NCBI RefSeq assembly: GCF_014863405.1
Contig: NZ_JACZZA010000010.1
Location: 124,001-188,000 of the forward strand
DNA length: 64,000 nt
From: Dyella acidiphila
Lineage (GTDB): Bacteria > Pseudomonadota > Gammaproteobacteria > Xanthomonadales > Rhodanobacteraceae
Direction: 5' to 3'
This document shows positions 26,733 to 35,978 of the stretch, piece after piece. The notes beneath the pieces were generated by a model. That model was not told the DNA's origin. It did no database searches and saw only the letters and a program-made list of their open reading frames with translations. Positions within the stretch are counted from its first letter, which is position 1, and each line of letters opens with the position of its first letter. A program made the translations under genes and the position numbers.

Positions 26733-29282
26733 ATGGAAGGCATGGATGTATCGGCGTGGCTGGGCTTGCTGTCGCAAACCACCCGCTTTATCACGCTCGA
26801 CGCAGCCATTGATGGCCTGATTGTCGAACAGCTCCATGGCCACGAAGCGGTCAACGATAATTTCCGCTTCGATCTCGATTGCGTCTGCGCATCGGCCTTT
26901 CTCGACCTCACCCAGCTGCTGGGCAAGCCGCTGCGCCTGGGCGTGGCCACCGCCGACGGCAGTCGCCGCTACTGGCACGGCTATGTCACACATGCCGCTT
27001 CGCTGGGTGCCGACGGCGGCCTGGCACGCTATCGCGTGGTGATGGAATCGAGCCTGGCATTTCTGAAGCTGCGCCGGAATGCGCTGATCTTTCAGGACCA
27101 GACCGCACTCGACGTGGTCACCACGATCTTCGCCGACTATCCGCAAGTGCAGTGCCAGACCCAGGTGACCGCCAGCCTGCGGCAGCGCCCGATCTGCACC
27201 CAGTACCGCGAAACCGACTACGACTTCGTACATCGCCTGCTCGGCGAAGAAGGCCTGTCCTATCGCTTCGAACACGACCAGGGCGAGGACAGCGAAGGCG
27301 CCGGCCATACCCTGGTGATCTTCGACAGCCAGGCCAGCCTGCCTGGCGGCACGCCGGACAGCATCCGCTTCTATCGCGTCGATGCCACCGAAACCAGCGA
27401 CGCGATCACCCTGTTTACCGAGTGCAAGAAGCTCGTGCCCGACGCGGTGGCCACGGCAAGCTGGCGCCCCGAACAAGTCCGAAGCATTGCGGCACGGGTT
27501 TGCACGCCGCCGGCACCCGGCGCGCCGCCGCTGCCATCGCGGGAGGTATTCGAAGCGGATCGCAGCAAGCGCTTCGACCATACCGAACAGGCGCAGCACT
27601 TTGCCCGGCATCGCCTCGCCGCCTTGCGCATGGAAGCCCATACCCATCGCGCCGAAGGCTCGGTACGTACGCTGGAGGCCGGCAAGCGCTACACGCTCAC
27701 CGCACATCCGGACCTCAACGCTTATGCCTTGGTGCCGCTGCGTATCGAGCACATCGCCAGCAACAACCTCGGCATCACGGTGACCCACCTGCGTGACCGC
27801 GGTGTGCAAGACCGCGGCACCTACCGCAATCGCTTCGTCGCCATTCCAGCCCACACAGCTGTTGCGCCCGCCTATCGCGACAAACCCACCGCACCCGGCT
27901 GCTCGGTCGCGGTGGTGGTGGGCATGCCGGAAACCACACTCACCGGCCATCGCGAGCATCAAGTACGCGTGCAGTTCCACTGGCAGCGTGGCGAGGCACC
28001 GCTACCGGGTGGGCTTACCGATACGGCCAGTGCGGGCCATCCGCAGGGGCATGCGCCCGGCGATCACCGTTCCGGTACCTGGGTGCGCGTAGCGGAAGCG
28101 ACGGCCGGCGCCGCGCATGGCCATAGTTTCCTGCCACGCATCGGCACCGAAGTGCTGATCGAATTCGATCACGGCGATATCGATCAGCCGGTGATCGTGG
28201 GACAGCTCTACAACGGTCAAAACCTGCCGCCGTTCTCCGCCGGCGAAAACAGCACGGCAAACCATCCCGGCACGCTCAGCGGCGTGCAGACGCAAACCTT
28301 GGATGGCCGGCCCGGCAATCAATGGGTGCTGGACGATGCCAGCGGCCAGCTGCGCCATGCTCTATCGAGCAGCGTCGCCGACAGCTCGCTCAACCTGGGC
28401 TATCTGATCGATCAGCATGGCAACCGGCGCGGCGCCTATCGGGGCGAAGGCTTCGAGCTGATCACCCGTGGCTGGGCGATCGTGCGCGCCGGCGAAGGCC
28501 TGCTGCTATCGGGCGCGCAACAAGCACAAGGCGCATCCACCCAGATGGATGCCGCCGGCGCCGTCAGCCAACTCAACGCCGCAGCCGCCACCGCACAACG
28601 CCTGGACAGCGCCGCCACCCAGGCCAAGGCCAACGGTCTTGCCGCCAATCCGGCGCAAACCGCCCTGCAGCAGGCGATCGATCCCGGCAAGAACGGCAAA
28701 TACAGCGGCGACGTTAACGGTCTGGCCGCCACCAAGCCCACCGACAACCAGCGCAGCGGCGGCGATCCGGTCGAACGCTTTGCGCAACCGGTGATCCTGG
28801 TCGAAGCCCCGCAATCGATGGTGCTTGCTTCCTCGCAAAGCGCCGCTGCCTTCGCCGGCAACCATCTGCACACCACCAGCCAGCGCGATATGCACCTGGC
28901 TGCCGGAGCGACCATCGGTGCCGCCACCGGCGATGCCGTGAGTCTCTATACCGCCGATGGCGGCATGAATGTCATCGCCAACCACGGCCCAGTCAGCATC
29001 GAAGCGCATACCGATGCGATGCAGATCCTGGCCGACCAGTCCGTCACCGTCACCTCCACCACCGATCGCATCGAGGTGCTGGCCAAAGACAAGATCGTGC
29101 TGCAGGCGGGGCAAAGCACGGTGACACTGGAAGGCCCGAACATCATCTTTGCGTGTCCGGGGAATTTCACGGTGAAAAGCGGGATGCCGCAATGGCAAGA
29201 GCGGCGCAGCGAACCCTCGCAGTTACTGGCGCTCCCAGACGACCTGGCGCAAGGCCAGAGCAAATTCATTCTCTCGCGATGA
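26733..29282 (+). CDS. vgrG: Type VI secretion tip protein VgrG
   Basis: An 849-residue spike protein. ATG 26733 has AAGGA at seven-base spacing. The N-terminal gp27-like part (FITLDAAIDGLIVEQLHGHE, later LLGEEGLSYRFEHDQGED) leads into the gp5/OB-fold region (GCSVAVVVGMPETTLTGHRE, RIGTEVLIEFDHGDIDQPVI, VGQLYNGQNLPPF). A DUF2345-type beta-helix extension follows (VILVEAPQSMVLASSQSAAA to TVTLEGPNIIFACPG). The trimer forms the puncturing tip and carries the effector encoded eight bases downstream. No other T6SS structural gene is in the window, so this is an orphan VgrG island. Confidence 0.95.
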   Translation: MEGMDVSAWLGLLSQTTRFITLDAAIDGLIVEQLHGHEAVNDNFRFDLDCVCASAFLDLTQLLGKPLRLGVATADGSRRYWHGYVTHAASLGADGGLARYRVVMESSLAFLKLRRNALIFQDQTALDVVTTIFADYPQVQCQTQVTASLRQRPICTQYRETDYDFVHRLLGEEGLSYRFEHDQGEDSEGAGHTLVIFDSQASLPGGTPDSIRFYRVDATETSDAITLFTECKKLVPDAVATASWRPEQVRSIAARVCTPPAPGAPPLPSREVFEADRSKRFDHTEQAQHFARHRLAALRMEAHTHRAEGSVRTLEAGKRYTLTAHPDLNAYALVPLRIEHIASNNLGITVTHLRDRGVQDRGTYRNRFVAIPAHTAVAPAYRDKPTAPGCSVAVVVGMPETTLTGHREHQVRVQFHWQRGEAPLPGGLTDTASAGHPQGHAPGDHRSGTWVRVAEATAGAAHGHSFLPRIGTEVLIEFDHGDIDQPVIVGQLYNGQNLPPFSAGENSTANHPGTLSGVQTQTLDGRPGNQWVLDDASGQLRHALSSSVADSSLNLGYLIDQHGNRRGAYRGEGFELITRGWAIVRAGEGLLLSGAQQAQGASTQMDAAGAVSQLNAAAATAQRLDSAATQAKANGLAANPAQTALQQAIDPGKNGKYSGDVNGLAATKPTDNQRSGGDPVERFAQPVILVEAPQSMVLASSQSAAAFAGNHLHTTSQRDMHLAAGATIGAATGDAVSLYTADGGMNVIANHGPVSIEAHTDAMQILADQSVTVTSTTDRIEVLAKDKIVLQAGQSTVTLEGPNIIFACPGNFTVKSGMPQWQERRSEPSQLLALPDDLAQGQSKFILSR

Positions 29283-29289
29283 GCCTTGC

Positions 29290-31626
29290 ATGCTGATCAG
29301 CCCACCTTTTCTTCCGCAGCATGACGCCACGGATCCCGACGACAACTATTTGCCCACGGCCATGAGGAATCAGGGCTTCGGCGAAGGAGCGTTCCCCCTT
29401 GCACGCCATATGACCTGGCACGGCGGCCTGCATTTGACCGCGCCGCGTATCGATGGAAATGGCCATCAACCGGTCCGTGCGATTGCCGATGGCACGGTGG
29501 CTTACGTACGCCAACCTAAAAAGAAACCGGACTCGCAGGAGACCATGGATGCCGATCCGCTCGGCTACAACGGCTGGTGCGATAGCGGCTGCGTGATCAT
29601 CAAGCACGCCACCGAAATCGGCGAAGGAATCAGCGTTACGTATTTTTCAATCACGCTGCATTTGAAAAAGATCGCCGCCGGCGTCGATCCAGACAAGCCG
29701 ATCTACCGCAAAGACGAGCTAGGCGAAGCAGGCAGCATCGATGGCACGGACCATCAGATCCACTTCGAGATCATCTGCGACGACCACAATCTGGCCTCAC
29801 TGGTGGGCCGATCTGCCGATCCGCTGGACGAAACGCAGGACGGACGGGCCAGCGCCCTGTTCGGCGAGGTCTATGTGCATCTGCCGGCCGGAGCGGTATT
29901 CCATGCCCAGGCACCAGCTGCCACGGCCACGGATGTACCGTCATCGCTCGCACCGCTCCATGTCAGCGCGGAAGACTATTACATAGGTATCCGATGCACC
30001 CACCAGCAAGGCGGCATCGAACTGACGACCTATAAGCAAGATGGCAGCATCGTCGGCTCACCCGTACAAGAGCCGGGCGGCGACTACGCGCTTTACGAGC
30101 GGGCAAACACCCTGGCCGGCGCATATCGGACAGCAAAGGCTGCTGCCATCCCCGCTGCCAGCGCCTTGCAACAATTACTACGCCTGGCCCGCGTGCTCGA
30201 CCCCGAGACCCTCAACCCCGCCGACGCACCCCACTGGCGGTGTGTAGCTTTTCCGGACGGCCAGGGCTGGGTAAACCTGCATGCAAATGGCGTTCGCGTG
30301 TTCAGCGACGCAGACTTTCCGCCGTGGCGCGGCTGGCATGTAATCGACGATGACACCCACTCCGACAGCCGCTGCCACTCGAACAAACTGCTGGAGCTGA
30401 TCCAGCAAGGCAGCGATACATCACGTATGCCGGCCGCCCAGGCACAGGGCACTGCCATGTCGGACCCGGCAACCTACCGACTGGTCCGTGCAATGGATCG
30501 CCTGACGGACAAGACCGTGCTATCGCGCCTGTCGTACACGGTATGCAAGTTCACCACCGAATGGGAAAAGGCCAGCTTCGCAACACGCTGGCAATGGCTC
30601 ACCACCGAGACACCAGCCGATGGCGGACCGTTGGCCGGCCCCTATCTTCATAAGCAGGATTTTCCCAAGTTCCAGGCACACGGCGAGGCCCTGTGTTTTT
30701 GGGAGGATGCAAAGCTCGGCATCGATGCCAATCACTGGCACTTCCATCCGACGGAATTTATCAGGATGTTCCGGCGATGCGGGTGGTTGAGTCTTAACGA
30801 GATGATTCAATTGTTCCCGATGACGGCAGTACGACCAAGTAAAGGCGCCTGGGTCTCTGAGCCGGTAATCGCCCCTGTCGCTACGATCGAAAACTACCGA
30901 GTCGAATTAAACAAAGCCTGCCGCCGCTACGGCATTGTCACGCCACTGCGCATGGCCGCGTTCTACGCCAACGCCATGCAGGAAACTACCTGGTTTACAT
31001 CCATTTACGAGAATAACCCCACAGCAAGATACTGGCCTTGGGATGGCCGAGGCTTCCTGCAACTCACTTGGCCGCACAACTACATCAAGTACTGGCGATA
31101 CATTGGAAATGCCCTGGACGAAAATTTCGCGGAAACCCTGAATACGGCGGCCAAGCAAGCCAATACACAGAGGTCAAATACTCCCTTGGAAGCCATAGAG
31201 TCGCAGGTTTCAGCGACAAAAATGAAGAAATGGCGGCGTGAGCTAGGAGATGACACAAGATTGGATTTGTCGACCGACTGCGCCTGCGCGTACTGGGCAT
31301 GGACGCACGCCGCCCCATTCGCCGACACCAAGCCCTTCAACATACTGAAATCCATCACAGCGGAGGACCACACGCAAGCATACGTGAAAGGAAGGACCCG
31401 TTTAAAAGCAACAGTGCATTACTACACCAGTACAGGCATGGGAAACGTAGCGGCAACAGTCAACATTGGGCATCCTTCCACAATTTACAAAAGCGTCAAC
31501 GGCGTTGTAGCACGCTTTCAGGCGTACAACATTTGCCAAGCCTTACTACTGGACACGCCAAATTTCCCGAATATTCATGGCCTCATGAACTCCGTGCCCG
31601 AAGGCTATATGCCGAGACGCCCATGA
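29290..31626 (+). CDS. VgrG-linked peptidoglycan-degrading effector (M23-like plus GH19/lysozyme-like domains)
   Basis: A 778-residue protein starting eight bases after vgrG. The first ~200 residues resemble an M23/LytM endopeptidase: TWHGGLHLTAP, PVRAIADGTVAYV, CVIIKH and DHQIHFEI. The canonical aspartate ligand of HxxxD is not obvious. The final ~250 residues look like a chitinase/lysozyme fold: MAAFYANAMQETTWFTSIY supplies a candidate catalytic glutamate, and WDGRGFLQLTWPHNYIKY is the GRGxxQLTxxxNY-type loop. The middle is not recognised. A toxin cutting both peptide cross-links and glycan in a rival's periplasm is inferred. The DNA grows AT-richer towards the 3' end, and the stop overlaps the first immunity-like gene (ATGA). 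Confidence 0.75.
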   Translation: MLISPPFLPQHDATDPDDNYLPTAMRNQGFGEGAFPLARHMTWHGGLHLTAPRIDGNGHQPVRAIADGTVAYVRQPKKKPDSQETMDADPLGYNGWCDSGCVIIKHATEIGEGISVTYFSITLHLKKIAAGVDPDKPIYRKDELGEAGSIDGTDHQIHFEIICDDHNLASLVGRSADPLDETQDGRASALFGEVYVHLPAGAVFHAQAPAATATDVPSSLAPLHVSAEDYYIGIRCTHQQGGIELTTYKQDGSIVGSPVQEPGGDYALYERANTLAGAYRTAKAAAIPAASALQQLLRLARVLDPETLNPADAPHWRCVAFPDGQGWVNLHANGVRVFSDADFPPWRGWHVIDDDTHSDSRCHSNKLLELIQQGSDTSRMPAAQAQGTAMSDPATYRLVRAMDRLTDKTVLSRLSYTVCKFTTEWEKASFATRWQWLTTETPADGGPLAGPYLHKQDFPKFQAHGEALCFWEDAKLGIDANHWHFHPTEFIRMFRRCGWLSLNEMIQLFPMTAVRPSKGAWVSEPVIAPVATIENYRVELNKACRRYGIVTPLRMAAFYANAMQETTWFTSIYENNPTARYWPWDGRGFLQLTWPHNYIKYWRYIGNALDENFAETLNTAAKQANTQRSNTPLEAIESQVSATKMKKWRRELGDDTRLDLSTDCACAYWAWTHAAPFADTKPFNILKSITAEDHTQAYVKGRTRLKATVHYYTSTGMGNVAATVNIGHPSTIYKSVNGVVARFQAYNICQALLLDTPNFPNIHGLMNSVPEGYMPRRP

Positions 31627-32270
31627 AACATATTTTTCTTTCTATAAGCCTTTTGTTTTTGACGTCCGTTGCCTACACGCAACAGTCTGTAAAAATAATG
31701 CCCAACACACCGCACTCATTTAATAGCCAAATCGAGAAACTTAGCCCAATTTTTTCCCCTGGAAAATGTCATTTTCGCCTCATTCTTAAAGGCGTAACAG
31801 TATCCGTGCATAACACCAGTTCTTTTCAGAGTGCAGGATACTATCCATCTGGCACAGAGAATTGGTCTATCCCATTACTCTGCCATGCCAACGCATCGCA
31901 AAATGACATTGACGGTCAAGTGGGCGCGAAGCTCATCAATGGAAAATGGATTGACGAAAATTCCAAACTTCCTTTTGATCCGGACCAGCATCTTGAAGTC
32001 TACAATTTTTCCGGGAAAAACTGGACAGGAAAAGGTATCGCCTATAGCCAGATATACGGAGACGAAGCCCGCAGGCAGCGATTCTTCAACTTTTGCCTGA
32101 TCGAGAACAACGGACCGCAAGTGCTTTGTGGACACACACAGGTCAGAAACCTCAACTCCCCGCCCTCCTCCAGCACGCTGCCAAAGATCATGGCCATCCT
32201 GAAGACCATTGAGTTTGTGGATCAATCTGTCGACCACGCCGCCATCTCGGGCACAGCAGCCAAAAACTGA
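31623..32270 (+). CDS. Putative periplasmic immunity protein, type 1 (copy A)
   Basis: A 215-residue secreted protein with a Sec signal (MKHIFLSISLLFLTSVAYTQ). Its ATG overlaps the effector stop by four bases, the usual effector-immunity coupling. The mature part has cysteines at GKCHF, LLCH, FNFCLIENN and VLCGHTQV, suggesting two disulfides. The segment FSGKNWTGKGIAYSQIYGDE is shared almost exactly with the copies at 32940 and 34466. A periplasmic place matches a peptidoglycan-directed toxin. I recognise no named family. The DNA is visibly AT-richer than the chromosome around it. Confidence 0.75.
   Translation: MKHIFLSISLLFLTSVAYTQQSVKIMPNTPHSFNSQIEKLSPIFSPGKCHFRLILKGVTVSVHNTSSFQSAGYYPSGTENWSIPLLCHANASQNDIDGQVGAKLINGKWIDENSKLPFDPDQHLEVYNFSGKNWTGKGIAYSQIYGDEARRQRFFNFCLIENNGPQVLCGHTQVRNLNSPPSSSTLPKIMAILKTIEFVDQSVDHAAISGTAAKN
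32007..32230 (+). repeat. Near-identical ~225-bp block, copy in immunity gene A
   Basis: Starting at TTTTCCGGGAAAAACTGGAC, this block encodes the conserved C-terminal half of the type 1 proteins. It is nearly identical in DNA to 33303-33530 and 34843-35069. Confidence 0.85.
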
Positions 32271-32325
32271 TATGTAATACGCAATAACATATAAATCTAA
32301 TTTAAAAATAAATATTTATAATTTT

Positions 32326-32865
32326 ATGATTCAAGCACTTATTTCAAGCCACCACCAATCAACTGAATCTATTTACAACACTGGAAATTGCATATTCAAT
32401 ATAAATAACCTCATGAGCGGATCGTTTACTGTCGACACATCCTCAGCCATCAAAGGCGGCGTGTACTCATCTCCCACAGGAGACCGAGAATTCAGCGTTC
32501 CTATTTATTGCTACACCGGCTCCCAACAAGACGACATCGATAGTCAACTTTCGGCCAAGAAGCTGAATGGCCACTGGGTTTCGGCAAACACTGGCACACC
32601 ATTTGATGCCAATGAACACTTCAGAGTAATTGAATTTAATGGCACAAATTGGCGAGGAATAGCAACCACTTACGACCAAAATATTGGGGAAGAAGACTTT
32701 CGCCAGCGAATATTTCAATACTGTCTTCTCGAAACGAATGGCACGCAAATCCTTTGCGGGCATCTAGGAGTAATGACGCTCGCCAAGCCATCGACAAATA
32801 TCATGTATGACGTCTTGACCATCCTTAAGAGCGTAGAGTTTGTTAAGCAATACAATAGCAAATAG
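32326..32865 (+). CDS. Putative immunity paralogue, type 2 (copy B), without signal peptide
   Basis: A 179-residue protein related to its neighbours but closer to the copy at 33789: NGTNWRGIATTYDQ, RQRIFQYCLLETNGTQILCG and ILKSVEFV. The four cysteine positions are kept. There is no signal peptide: ATG 32326 leads almost at once into the mature domain (NTGNCIFNI), and the 55 bases upstream are extremely AT-rich with stops in all likely frames. It may therefore be truncated, cytoplasmic or non-functional. Confidence 0.6.
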   Translation: MIQALISSHHQSTESIYNTGNCIFNINNLMSGSFTVDTSSAIKGGVYSSPTGDREFSVPIYCYTGSQQDDIDSQLSAKKLNGHWVSANTGTPFDANEHFRVIEFNGTNWRGIATTYDQNIGEEDFRQRIFQYCLLETNGTQILCGHLGVMTLAKPSTNIMYDVLTILKSVEFVKQYNSK

Positions 32866-32939
32866 TGGCATCCTCATTGACTAGCCAAATGCACGTAGCT
32901 GCCCGTCGGCGCACCTCAAAGCCATGCATCGAAACATTC

Positions 32940-33560
32940 ATGAATAACCTTTTTGTTGTTCAAGCCATTCTGCTTGGCGCAACCATCATCTTCGCGCGGC
33001 AGTCTTCACCAAAAGCACACAAAGGCCACTCTTCAACCCAAAAAATCAGCCATATTCACGTGATAGGCGCCTGTCAATTTTATAGCAATACAGTAAAGGG
33101 ACAAAGGTACGACACCGGGATGTACATGTTTGATCCAACAAAGGACATACCAGTACATTGGGGGTTTGGTATCGGCTGCCATATAGGCGCAACGAAAGAT
33201 GACATTAACGATCAGATAGGTGCGAAATTTGTCGAAGGAAAATGGATTGACGAAAATTCCAAATTTCCTTTTGACCCGGATCAGCATCTTGAAATCTACA
33301 ATTTTTCCGGGAAAAACTGGACAGGAAGAGGTATCGCCTATAGTCAGATATACGGTGACGAAGATCGCAGGCAGCGATTCTTCAACTTCTGCCTGATCCA
33401 GAACAACGGACCGCAAGTGCTCTGCGGACAGACGCAAGTCAGAAATCTCAACTCTCCGCCATCCTCCAGCACGCTGCCAAAGATCATTGCCGCCCTCAAG
33501 ACCATTGAGTTTGTGGATCAATCCGTCAAGCCGACCTCAGGCACAGCGGCATCACACTGA
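32940..33560 (+). CDS. Putative periplasmic immunity protein, type 1 (copy C)
   Basis: A 206-residue protein. ATG 32940 is chosen because a signal-like sequence starts there (MNNLFVVQAILLGATIIFAR); the open frame extends back to a GTG at 32865 without any sign of coding. From about residue 100 on it is nearly identical to copy A (KWIDENSKFPFDPDQHLEIY, then FSGKNWTGRGIAYSQIYGDE), while the preceding mature segment differs. Cysteines at GACQF, GCH, FNFCL and VLCGQ are retained. Confidence 0.7.
   Translation: MNNLFVVQAILLGATIIFARQSSPKAHKGHSSTQKISHIHVIGACQFYSNTVKGQRYDTGMYMFDPTKDIPVHWGFGIGCHIGATKDDINDQIGAKFVEGKWIDENSKFPFDPDQHLEIYNFSGKNWTGRGIAYSQIYGDEDRRQRFFNFCLIQNNGPQVLCGQTQVRNLNSPPSSSTLPKIIAALKTIEFVDQSVKPTSGTAASH
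33303..33530 (+). repeat. Near-identical ~225-bp block, copy in immunity gene C
   Basis: Second copy of the block at 32007-32230; differences are a few scattered substitutions, while sequence further upstream has diverged strongly. Confidence 0.85.
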
Positions 33561-33788
33561 CTGCAAGATAGAGAAACGATGGAATTAGCCTCAAGTTGTA
33601 TGCGTGAAGCGCCACTACGATCATCTGGCCGCGTGAAAAATTTCCAGCATCCCAAAAGATCCGGCTGCGAGTTGGCTCGCCTAATTACTCGCGACTTCAG
33701 GACCTTCAAGACTGGCATTCGGAAACCTAACCTGGCCATTTCCATAGCGAAAACAAGTAATGCCACAAAATTACTCACCGAGCCGCTC

Positions 33789-34394
33789 ATGAAGAAATTA
33801 ACGTTTCTTATTTTTTTGTTTGCCACGACCACTGCCATACGCTTGCATGCCGCGGTCAGCGAGCCAGAATCATCATCAACCTCACAGATCTACAAGCTTG
33901 AAAAATGCATTTTCAAAATCGCAAATTCCACCGGACTAGGCATCTATGCCGATGGCAGCTATGCATTTCTAGAAAATCAAGCACCCTATATGGGACAAGG
34001 CTTTCCCATTACCTGTGAGACTGACGCAACACAGGACAAGCTTGACGGATTGTTAGCCGCAAAGCAGATCAATGGACAGTGGATATGGGCCGGTACAAAT
34101 GCCCCATTTGAGCCCAGACAGCATTTCGAGGCCAAAAAAATTATCGGCGCAAACTGGATCGGAATAAGTACCGCCTACGACGAAACTACTGGAGCCACAG
34201 AAACTCGGCAGCGCTACTTCCAATACTGCCTTGTGGAAACGCGTGGATCGCAAGCACTTTGCGGGCATACAAGCATTGGAGCGGCTGGCACTGCCATCCC
34301 CGCACTCATTCAATCCAGAATATTGTCCGTCCTCAAAACCGTCGAATTCATTGATCAACAACCGACGAGCTCGACCAAACCTAATGAGAAATGA
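33789..34394 (+). CDS. Putative periplasmic immunity protein, type 2 (copy D)
   Basis: A 201-residue protein with a Sec signal (MKKLTFLIFLFATTTAIRLH, cleavage near AAVSE). It groups with copy B: IGANWIGISTAYDETTGATE and RQRYFQYCLVETRGSQALCG. The open frame continues upstream to 33579, but that part has no coding character, so the start at the signal peptide is used. The cysteine pattern matches the other copies. Confidence 0.7.
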   Translation: MKKLTFLIFLFATTTAIRLHAAVSEPESSSTSQIYKLEKCIFKIANSTGLGIYADGSYAFLENQAPYMGQGFPITCETDATQDKLDGLLAAKQINGQWIWAGTNAPFEPRQHFEAKKIIGANWIGISTAYDETTGATETRQRYFQYCLVETRGSQALCGHTSIGAAGTAIPALIQSRILSVLKTVEFIDQQPTSSTKPNEK

Positions 34395-34465
34395 CGTATC
34401 GATCGCCTCACTTTCAACGCTTTTTCCATTTCCTCCAACAACAAACTCACCAGCGTTGTACATCC

Positions 34466-35103
34466 ATGAAGCATATTGCTTTAGCTAAATGGTTGATATG
34501 GAGCATATTAGCCGCGACAGATGCGTACCGGCGACAACATCCTCATCCAGCATAAAAAATTTCATATCGGAACAGCCAGACTCCGACACCGTTTACACGG
34601 AAGGAAGGTGCCAATTCCGCATTAAAGCGGTCCCGAGGCAGAAATACGACAATGGCACGTATATGTTCTATGCCAACGCGAATGGCAATCCAAATGGGTG
34701 GGGATTCGGCCTCAGTTACCACACTGCAGCTTCACAAGATGACATTTATAGTCAGCCAGGTGCACGCCTCGTCCGGGAGAATTGGATTGACGAAAACTCC
34801 AACGCCATCTCTTACCCTGATCAGCATTTAAAAATTTACGACTTTTCCGGGAAAAACTGGACAGGAAAAGGTATCGCCTATAGCCAGATATACGGTGACG
34901 AAGATCGCAGGCAGCGATTCTTCAACTTCTGCCTGATCCAGAGCAACGGACCGCAAGTGCTCTGTGGACAGACGCAAGTCAGAAATCTCAACTCCCCACC
35001 CTCCTCCAGCACGCTGCCAAAGATCATGGCCGTTTTGAAGACCATTGAGTTTGTGGATCAATCCGTCAATCCGGTCTCATCCGGCACGGCAGCCTCGCCC
35101 TGA
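34466..35103 (+). pseudogene. Frameshifted immunity paralogue, type 1 (copy E)
   Basis: A signal-peptide-like start in one frame (ATG 34466, MKHIALAKWLIWSILAATDA) matches the MKHI start of copy A, but this frame hits a stop near 34553. The mature domain continues in another frame (CQFRIKAVPRQKYDNGTYMF and the conserved C-terminus to 35103). A small insertion or deletion between roughly 34500 and 34545 explains this. An internal ATG at 34489 would give an open protein of 204 residues without a signal. Either the copy is broken or it makes a cytoplasmic variant. Confidence 0.65.
34843..35069 (+). repeat. Near-identical ~225-bp block, copy in immunity pseudogene E
   Basis: Third copy of the block. 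The upstream part of this gene is diverged and frameshifted, but the block is preserved, which suggests recent duplication or gene conversion. Confidence 0.85.
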
Positions 35104-35150
35104 CGCGCACGAAATGGCGCAAGGTGGCTGCGAGCTATCGAGCCTGGCGC

Positions 35151-35978
35151 TTACGCGCGCGGCAACTCACGCCGCAGCGTGTTCCTGGCAATCGCCACCA
35201 ACGTGCCGAGAAACAGCCCAAGCAGCAGCCCCAGGCCCCAGGTCAGCGACGGATTGGGAAATACCGGGTATTCCGGCACGTACACCGGCCACATCAGCGC
35301 GGTGTCGTAGGTATAGGCGGAACTGAGGCGAATCTGCAGTTCGGCGCGGGCCTGCTGCAACTCGCGGATCTGGTCACTGTGGCTGAGCAGCAATGCGGCA
35401 GTTACGTTGTCCTTGCTCTGCGCCGCGGACTGCTGCAGGCGGTCGCGTTCGGTAGTCGCCTCCTGCAAGGCGCGTTGGATCTCGTCCAGGCGCGCATGTG
35501 CAAGCTGCAGCGGCGCCGCTTCCATTCCGCGATGCACCGATTGCAGCCAGGTCACGGTGGCCTTGGCCAGCTCGCCGGCTTGTTGCGCCGAATAGGCGCG
35601 CACGCTCAATTTCACCAGCGGACCGGCGTAATACATCGCCTCCAGCTTCATGCTTGCGCGATACAGCTGGCCGGCGGGGGTACCCGCGCCGATGCCGATG
35701 CTGTCGAGCACTGCATTCTGCGACGGTAACAGTTGCAGGCGCTCGATCACGCGCTGCGGCGGCTCCACTTTCGGGTCCTGCCCTTGCGGGGCGTCGCTGA
35801 CCTGGCCGATCTGGATCCAGGCATTGGCCTGCCACTGCGGCTTCGTGGTGTGCAGAAATGCCGCGGTGCACAGCAGCACCAGCAGCAGACCGGCCAGGAA
35901 CCAGCGCCACTCGCGCAGCAGTACCCGCCACATATCGATCAGATAGACATCATCTCGTTGCATAGTTGCCTGACTCAT
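35151..35978 (-). CDS. Wzz-family polysaccharide chain-length determinant
   Basis: A 275-residue inner-membrane protein. A first membrane segment follows VLLREWRWFL, a long periplasmic region with helical, glutamine-rich stretches (LQQARAELQIRLSSAY) follows, and a second membrane segment is at the C-terminus (LTWGLGLLLGLFLGTLVAIA) after a proline-rich motif (VPEYPVFPNPS). This is the Wzz/PCP1 plan. There is no cytoplasmic tyrosine kinase domain. It is the last gene of the nine-gene polysaccharide operon and overlaps the upstream polymerase stop by four bases. Confidence 0.85.
   Translation of the reverse strand: MSQATMQRDDVYLIDMWRVLLREWRWFLAGLLLVLLCTAAFLHTTKPQWQANAWIQIGQVSDAPQGQDPKVEPPQRVIERLQLLPSQNAVLDSIGIGAGTPAGQLYRASMKLEAMYYAGPLVKLSVRAYSAQQAGELAKATVTWLQSVHRGMEAAPLQLAHARLDEIQRALQEATTERDRLQQSAAQSKDNVTAALLLSHSDQIRELQQARAELQIRLSSAYTYDTALMWPVYVPEYPVFPNPSLTWGLGLLLGLFLGTLVAIARNTLRRELPRA

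Noticed and set aside
33579-33788. Coding extension upstream of immunity copy D
   Set aside because: The translated segment has no similarity to the other copies and lies before a clear signal peptide start at 33789.
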